The notes below the pieces were generated by a model, which did not search any database, was not told the DNA's origin, and was given only the letters and a program-made list of their open reading frames with translations. Positions 57,651 through 64,000 of a stretch of 64,000 nt of DNA are shown piece by piece (within the stretch, counting starts at the first letter, position 1; each line of letters begins with the position of its first letter). Origin of the DNA: Solanum dulcamara (Eukaryota; Streptophyta; Magnoliopsida; Solanales; Solanaceae); contig NC_077247.1 in the NCBI RefSeq assembly GCF_947179165.1, positions 11,545,501 through 11,609,500 of the forward strand, written 5' to 3'. Both the position numbers and the translations under genes were made by a program.

Positions 57651-58714
57651 TAGGGCCTATTCCTGGGTTCAATTTTCAGTTAAGTGCTCCACTTTTGAGA
57701 TTTGATTTCTCTTTCATCATAGAGGCTATTTGGGCGATTCAAAGGGTTAGATTGAGTGGTTTTTCGAGGAGATTCCAATGGTGTGATCAGAACTAGTATT
57801 TAAGGCTTCATTTGAGGTAAATTTCCCTTGTTCCCTAGGAGTTTAGGTTTTCTTAAGCTAAGTTGTCAATTTTGATGCATTTGGCATTGTGGCTATTTTA
57901 GTGTGTGAATTGTGTTCCTTTTTGAATACAAGCTTGGAGTAGCCTTTAGGACATATTTTCAAAGTCAATTCTGTAAGTTACAGAGCAGGTCCCACAATTC
58001 TTGATTCTTTAAAATTGGCCTATCTTCGAATTCAATAATTTTAATGTCATAATGATCGTATTGATGTTGTGAGTCTATTTTTGACAGCATGGTAGAGTTC
58101 CGAGTCCATGCAGAAAGGAAAAGCTCTAGCAAAGTGATTTGGAGCGTGTGTGTTCAACCTATAGGTAGGCTACAACTTTCTTTTTTTAGATTGAGCTGGA
58201 ATGTGTAAAATCATGTTGAGATGGATGAAAATTGGGTAGTAGCTTATCTGTACACCTTAAGTGCTAGAAATCATGTTTTAGGTTTTTTATCGGGTATTCT
58301 AGGTAATTGAAAGCATGTGTCCTCTTCCGTTAAATGTTTGTTCTGTAAGTGACGTTGTATTTATATATATTTGGTGTTGTGGAGCATGTTGACCTTAGTA
58401 TAGGTTTTGTAACTTGCTTTAGATGCCCTGGCATTACTCTGGCTGGCTTAGATCCTTGTAGAATGGTATAGCAGGCTAGTGTCTAGTAGTTTGGCCTTAG
58501 CTAGGCGGTAACTTTTCTCTTATGAACAACCTTATCCATAATTTCCTCTAAGTGCAATTTTAGGATACGTCAGTGATACTATACTTCTTGTCGGCTTGTT
58601 TGGTTCCAGTTGAAGCCCTGACGACATATCAGTTGATTCACTATGAAAGAGATCCTAGGTAGTTATTAGTGTTTTGTTGGAAAGGAGAATATTCAGCACC
58701 ATTGATTAAATCAT

Positions 58715-58965
58715 CTATGAGCATTCGGGTCCTAGTCTCGGCCTTCTTTGTAGAATCCCATCGGGGAGTATCGGGGTCCTAGTCTTGGCCTCCATTCTAG
58801 AATAATCCTCGCCTTTATCGACTTGTTAGTATGGTGAGCATCCGTGTCCCAGTTTTGGCCTCGACTGTATCGATAGATTATGGCGAGCATCCGGGTCCCA
58901 GTCTCGGCCTTGACCACATTGAGAACTCGGGTGAGCATCTGGGTGCCAATCCCAACCTCGACCCT
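58715..58965 (+). repeat. Minisatellite of GAGCATCCGGGTCC units
   Basis: Five units of about 48-70 bases, each with GAGCATCCGGGTCC or close and CAGTCTCGGCCT. Orthologous in position to 32274-32518. Confidence 0.85.
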
Positions 58966-59789
58966 TAGAGCATTCATAGTTAATTAATTCTGGGAGATTA
59001 TTAGTTCGGGAATGATATGGTTGTTCAACTCTCAATATTGCGATTCTTAGTTCTTAGCCTTCATAGTCGTAGCTATTCTGTGTACTTGGCAGGCTTATGG
59101 GGGTTTCTTCTGGGTTTTTATTTAAACTTGTGTATGTGTGTCCGGGATGGGCTTATGGAGGCCTGTTGGGTGTAGTTAGTTGTAGTATTTCTAGATTGTA
59201 GCTTCCTATTCGTGTGGATATTTACCTTCTTTAACTTAGATACCTATTATGAATCCTGTTTAGGTTATTCCTTTTTTTCATATTGTTTTTACCTTTTCCT
59301 ACTCAGTCGGCCTATGATACCTACTGGGTACCTTATATATGATACTCATAATATACTCTGCATCTACTTTCGTGATGCAAGTCCGAGCAACAGTTACCGC
59401 TTATGGATCGATCGAGCCTGTTGTAGCCAAATTCAGAGACTAAGGTGAATACATGCTGTTTTTAGATCATTTTTGTCTCCTTCAAGTTGTGTGGTCCATC
59501 TTTTTGTACTTCTGAGACTAGCCGATGTTGCATATATTTTAATCTACTTTTAGGACTTGTACTCAGTGTTTTATAGCAGCTCTGCAAGGTTCTTGGAGGG
59601 TTTCAGTTTTTGTATTTTGTATATATTTATCTAGCTTCTCCTTATTTAAGTATTTATTCTGCTTCTCTTAGTTCTATTTAGTATTTCCCCCTTATACCCA
59701 TTACTTACAGTTTCGGGTAATGGGTTTGCCTTACCTACCATGGGGATTATGGTAGGTGCCATAATAACCTGAGAAATCAGGTCATGACA

Positions 59790-59984
59790 ATTAGTTTCGG
59801 TGATTGATATTCGATGTCGAAGGAAAATAATTCCAGTAGATAAATGGACCATGTGTAGCACTCATGGGTTCGAGTCTGTTTCACGCCAGATGTGTATCAT
59901 TAGGGCACACATGCATCATGTTACATGACATCATCATTCCATTTGCATTTTATCACATCTTATTAGTTGTTGTGAATGTGTTTA
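59790..59984 (+). mobile_element. LTR H, right part
   Basis: Resumes the GATGTCGAAGGAAAAT repeats and continues with GGTTCGAGTCTG and a GGGCACACATGCATCATG stretch, typical of the middle of long Del-type LTRs. Cut at 59985 by the next element. Confidence 0.65.
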
Positions 59985-61627
59985 TGATAACGCTCAATTA
60001 CATATATCGAAAGAGATATATACGATCGTTAGAAGTATTTTTACCCAACCAAGAGTCAGGGTCGAACCCACAGCGAATAGGTTGAAATAAGTTCTAGTAG
60101 CTATCACTATACAGTTGTAATTACTACTTCCTAAAAATAAACTTGCATAAAGTAAAAGTAGGGGTTTTGGTTTTAGTTTAGAACATGTGACAATGTAAAG
60201 ATAGGTAAATAAGATTTAGGTTGGGAACAATATGAATACTAGACTAGGATTGTGTTCCCATGACTTGTAAGTTAATAGGGTAATCGTATTCATGATATCG
60301 TTTAATGTATTACATGCAAAATCTAGCGAGTTAGGTAACATCTAATTCACCTCCCAGTTCTTCTTAGGAGTATCTCATTCATCTCCTTCCGGTCTCAAAA
60401 TATATATTTTACTAACCCCCTCCCAGGATACCAGAGTACTATCTCCTCCCGATCTCAAGTAACTTAGACGAAGTTTATCCCTTCTTTCAAAGCCAGACTC
60501 TCCGAATTTCTGTTGTGAAGTCTTTTCCTAATCACTACCTCCCTGCCAGGAAAACAACTAATACGGGCAAGTTCTTAATGTGTGCACTCACTAAGAAAGA
60601 CTTTTAAATTAAGAAATCACAATACATGCAAAACAAATCACGAATATTAATCCTATTTTTGTCTATTCTAGTTACGTCGTCATGGTTCATACAACCCTAG
60701 TTATGGGTTTAGCTACTCATACTTGTAAGTAAAAGAACAAGAATTTTTGAAGAATCCATGAATTAATACATATACAGATGAAGAAGTCGATCTTGAATCA
60801 ATCACACGAATCACAAGGGTGAAAAACGAAATCATATTCCCAGAATCAATCTCCAGAAGTAACTAAATGTTACTTCACAATGTTCATAAAGTACTCAAAA
60901 ACTAGTAAAAATGTTGAACCCTAAATATAAAATAAATTTGGGTATTTATAGAAATACAAAACCAAATCCTAAACCAACTAGGAAAAATGAAGTTGGCATG
61001 TTTCACGATCGACTACTACAGACCGTACTGGAGTTCATGGTTTGTGGTCCTTCTCCCGTAGTATTTAATTTGGGCTTCAACATTGTGAAGCTCTTCACTT
61101 CTTCAGGGCAATCTTCACAACCTTTGGTGATGAATACGGTCCTTAATGACCTTCGTGTTGATAGACATTGCCAATTCTCTTATATCTGCCCTCAGCCTTC
61201 ACGATCATCCAGCATGATTCGTAATGAAATCCATGGCCTATGATGGGTTCCTTGGAGTTACACTTGGCCAAAATTTGTATCATCAACCCCTTCATAAGAT
61301 CATCAGTATGACACCCACCATGACCTATGCAAGGCACTACATTCTGTGGAGTTGTACTTAGCCCCTCCAGCACAACTGCCTTCTCTCATCATCTCTACGC
61401 CCACAACTACAGTTCATGCAAGGAACTATGGTTTGTGGTGAGGCTCGTACTCCTTAATACTCAAAAGAATAGTACCCAGACCCACATAATCATCAAAACT
61501 TGTGTGCAACTTAGTTTTACTACATAACCAAACAAAAAACCAACATCATATCTACAGAAATATGCTTGAAACGCACACTAATTAACTATTTTGAGCATTG
61601 AAAATGTCGTAAATACGTGACACATCA
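59985..61627 (-). mobile_element. 3' LTR of an OTA-type element (F)
   Basis: On the minus strand it begins TGATGTGTCACG at 61627 and ends GAGCGTTATCA at 59985, comparable to the TE-D LTR (TGATATG to GATGTTATCA). Contains GGGTCGAACCCACAG near 60060, a phrase usual in Athila/Tat-type LTRs, and blocks matching the prose of TE-D LTRs such as the CCTAGTTATGGGTTTAGCTA region (60700). Confidence 0.8.
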
Positions 61628-62129
61628 ACACCCTCAACTTAGAACCACTGTTTGTCCTCAAGCAATGACACAAAACAAAACTACATGATGCACAAATACA
61701 AAGGACTGTAGTATAGATATATTGTAGCCTATCTCATTAATCATGACTCATTCCCAACTATGTAATACACTGGCAGTCCAACTAACTCATAAAACTCAAT
61801 TTACAACATAGCACTACTCAGAGTTAACCAATCAAATGCAACTCACAGTGTACTAAACAATATAGAAACTCAACAATATAATCATAGTGTCCTCAATATA
61901 AAAAAGTCTCTCTCACAATGTATAGAGAATAAACAGAGACTGGAACAAAACTCTCGCACTCTCAAAAGAAATTCAAATAATGCAAAAGTAAAGACCAAAG
62001 GATTGCCCTTATTTTCAATACTTCAACTCTCGAATAACCTAGTTGGGATCACAATAGGAATTTTTAGGCTTGTAATGTAGGCTCAGGCTTAGGGTAGGAT
62101 ATATTTAGGATAAAAGTGAGTACTTTGCC
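61628..62129 (-). mobile_element. Interior remnant of element F
   Basis: On the minus strand, GCTTGAGGACAAACAGTGG, then CTAAGTTGAGGGTGT directly before the LTR: a decayed form of the hairpin and purine tract at 18098-18135. The rest is non-coding and is cut off by a new LTR at 62130. Confidence 0.75.
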
Positions 62130-64000
62130 TGTAACACCCCAATTTTCTTTTTATGGTTTTTCTAAAATATTGCCAAGTGATCCACATTATCTATGAAGTT
62201 CTACGTGAGTAGTGATGGTTGAAAATAGGTCTAGAGGGATTTGGAAGGAGTTGGAGGCCAAGTAATGAGTCATGGTAATTAACCTACTTGCGTAAGCTAT
62301 TGACTAGGATGTCTTCAATAATTAAGCTACTTGAGTACACGTCGAGCTTAAGTAGCAAGAATTACATAGGTTCTTAAAGTGAGACAAGATTTTGAACCCA
62401 CGAAAGCAGGAAAAGGAGGGGTAACACCTACTTGAAACAAGTAGGTGATGCAACTACTTGAAACAAGTAGGTGATGCACCTATTTGGGGTGGACCACATG
62501 CTGCCACATGGCAACTTTAGGTTGGGCGCATGGATGAGGTGGTGCCCTAGGGGCTGGACACATGGTACCCCTAAGGGTTGCCACATGTCAGACTTTAACG
62601 AAGCATATATATGTATGTTAAGATGACTAAGAAGTCATTCTTCAGGAAAATTTCACTTAGAGTTTGAGAGAAAACTTAGAGAATAAGAGAGAGTACCTAC
62701 GACAGCAACAAGGAAAAAAGGTAAGCCCTCCGATTTTATTCTGTGAATTAATTATCTAAGGTGTTATTCGATCAAATGGAGGTGTTTAATAATATAAATA
62801 AACTGATTGGAGCAGCAAGTAAGGGTAACGAGAAGCCACCATTTTTTAGCCGCGATTAAGGAGCTTTTGAGGTCGAGTTTTGGAAAGGTAAGGTTTTCCC
62901 TTTCGAGTTGAATTTAATGATATTGTTGTTGATGTTTTTGATACATTGTTGTTTTCGAAAGTGGGGGAATAAACCTTGGTTTGCAAACCCATTTTTGGAT
63001 GGCACTGCTATTAGTAATATTAGTATAAATCCTTGTGTAAAACTTTATTTCAAGTGATTCAAGATGTTTTGGAAAGATATTTCATAGGTCTATAACTATC
63101 ATTTAGGCTCTAAAACCCAGTTTTGCTTTTATTTGCTCAAAAAAGGGTGATGAAGTATAGGGGAGGTGCTGCCCAGATTTTGTTTTGGAAATCGTACATG
63201 GTCTGCTGTTGATATTTTGGGCATATCTTTTTGTACATAATTGCTGTAGGGGTGATTCGAAATTGTATGCGACCCTAAGACACACATATATTTTCATTGA
63301 GGCCACAAAGCCTGTTTTCCCCATTTACCCCTTGATAGTTTGGGCTAATTTTTATTGATTTCATATTTAGTTTCGATATTATGAGACTCTTAAACTTAAG
63401 TAGATATTTGATTGTGTATTTAAGGTGTATATGCGCTTATACAAGCTAAGGGGAATTATTTGACGAAGTGGACTTTGGTTGGTCTGTGGCATAGATGAAT
63501 TGAACTCCTCGAGTTATGGTCGAACTTGTTATGTGCTAAAACGCCAAGGTTTGTGTATAAACTTGAACTTGGAATATTTTATTTTTCTAAAATTTGAAGT
63601 ATTTTGATGGGTTATTTCCTTACTCCTTGTCTTGTATTATGGTATGACTGTTATCTCAAATATTGTAAAACTTTCGCTAAACCGCCCACTTGTACGAATT
63701 GCTTGATCATTTTGTATTCTTGTTGGGACTTTGTCCTTCTTGTTACGGTGACTTATCATCGATATTGGCATGCCTTTCTATTATGATCTTGCCCATCTTG
63801 ACTTTGGATTTACATTTCATTTTGATGATGGGGTTTCGTCCATTATCGAGTACGAGTAGAAATCCACTTTCAACATGGTTCTTGATTCTCTTGATATTGG
63901 GTGACGACCCTTCTTGATTTCGGAGCTTCAGTCCATCTTGATATTGATTGTGCTTAGTGTGAAGGCATGACGTACCTATTGGGCAAAATTGATTATTTGA
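62130..64000 (+). mobile_element. TE-G LTR, related to TE-A, runs off the right edge
   Basis: Begins TGTAACACCCC after the F remnant. Collinear with the TE-A LTR read on the minus strand: AAGGAGTTGGAGGCCAAGTAA (62248; TE-A near 1370), TCTTAAAGTGAGAC (62372), GAACCCACGA, the palindromic repeat block and GGGGCTGGACAC (62550). Further on it has ATAGGGGAGGTGCTGCC (63159), shared with the TE-C LTR. At least 1.87 kb lies in the window. Whether it is the 5' LTR of a full element or a solo LTR cannot be told. Confidence 0.8.
62425..62620 (+). promoter_or_regulatory. TE-G U3 palindrome block and TATA-like site
   Basis: Two tandem palindromes about 26 bases apart: arms CACCTACTTG and CAAGTAGGTG around AAA at 62425-62447, and CTACTTG/CAAGTAG around AAA at 62454-62470. 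Downstream are CTGCCACATGGCAA (62501) and GGACACATGG (62556), which correspond to TE-A's intact G-boxes with CACGTG changed to CACATG. A TATA-like CATATATATG follows near 62605. The promoter role is inferred from the matching order in TE-A. Confidence 0.5.

Larger units (their letters stand above)
56760..59789 (+). mobile_element. Plus-strand solo LTR inside LTR H
   Basis: 3030 bases, TGTAATGACCC to AGGTCATGACA, flanked by AATAG (56755-56759) and ATTAG (59790-59794), a 5-base duplication with one change. No interior or second LTR is attached, as expected after recombination between two LTRs. Contains a GTCGCTAAAG cassette (57430-57650), TTTGAGGTAAATTTCCC at 57812, GGAAAAGCTC near 58117, ATAGGTAGGCTAC near 58160 and the GAGCATCCGGGTCC array (58715-58965). 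The array includes the empty-site paralogue for TE-C. Confidence 0.85.

Noticed and set aside
61016..61243. An open frame of 110 codons (60911-61243) as a gene
   Set aside because: It lies antisense within an OTA-type LTR and matches no family; the related TE-D LTRs do not carry it.

Overview
This window looks like plant nuclear heterochromatin. I find no intact host gene, no tRNA gene and no functional rRNA gene. Almost all of it is nested LTR retrotransposons, plus a few MITE-like elements. The LTR types, the Tekay/Del-like chromovirus polyproteins, the Athila/Tat-type elements and the MITE families suggest a Solanaceae genome (tomato, potato, pepper or relatives). The family is an inference; I cannot give genus or species. 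Element names (TE-A and so on) are mine.

Layout. 1-8950: TE-A, a minus-strand, non-coding (LARD-like) element with LTRs of about 2.8 kb. Its 3' LTR runs off the left edge, and its interior holds a decayed 5S rRNA sequence. 8951-12590: the gag-protease end, PBS and 5' LTR of a minus-strand Athila/Tat-type (OTA) element, cut by TE-A. 12591-22889: integrase end, polypurine tract and 3' LTR of TE-E, a plus-strand chromovirus, split by TE-D (14018-19514), a short plus-strand OTA-type element. 22890-23179, 44265-45930 and 48592-49193: three pieces of one old LTR (Y). Y was split by TE-B (23180-44264) and by a minus-strand solo LTR (45931-48591); TE-E lies against its left end. TE-B is itself split at 32518/43407 by TE-C (32519-43406), the youngest-looking and most complete element. 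49194-53182: the only stretch that is not LTR retrotransposon; AT-rich, with a fold-back element, a TIR element, a truncated Stowaway-like MITE and simple repeats. 53183-64000: another LTR, interrupted by LTR H, which holds a solo LTR (56760-59789) and is followed by an OTA 3' LTR (59985-61627). That element is cut by a new plus-strand LTR (62130 to the edge) related to TE-A.

How the parts relate. Target-site duplications and paralogous empty sites inside the window support several insertions. The relative order is Y, then TE-E, TE-B and the solo LTR; then OTA-2 and TE-D into TE-E, TE-C into TE-B, and TE-A into OTA-2. Decay is mostly C-to-T or G-to-A. TE-C keeps a single gag-pol frame broken by 12 premature stops, each explained by one such change and none by a frameshift. 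This fits heavily methylated, silenced DNA. TE-A shares its LTR hairpin and leader with TE-C and may have been moved by TE-C-like proteins.

Limits. Everything was read by eye. LTR ends supported by TG/CA plus PBS, PPT or TSD are good to the base. Other junctions (6125, 25730, 45931, 53183) may be off by some tens of bases. Identity figures are hand counts.
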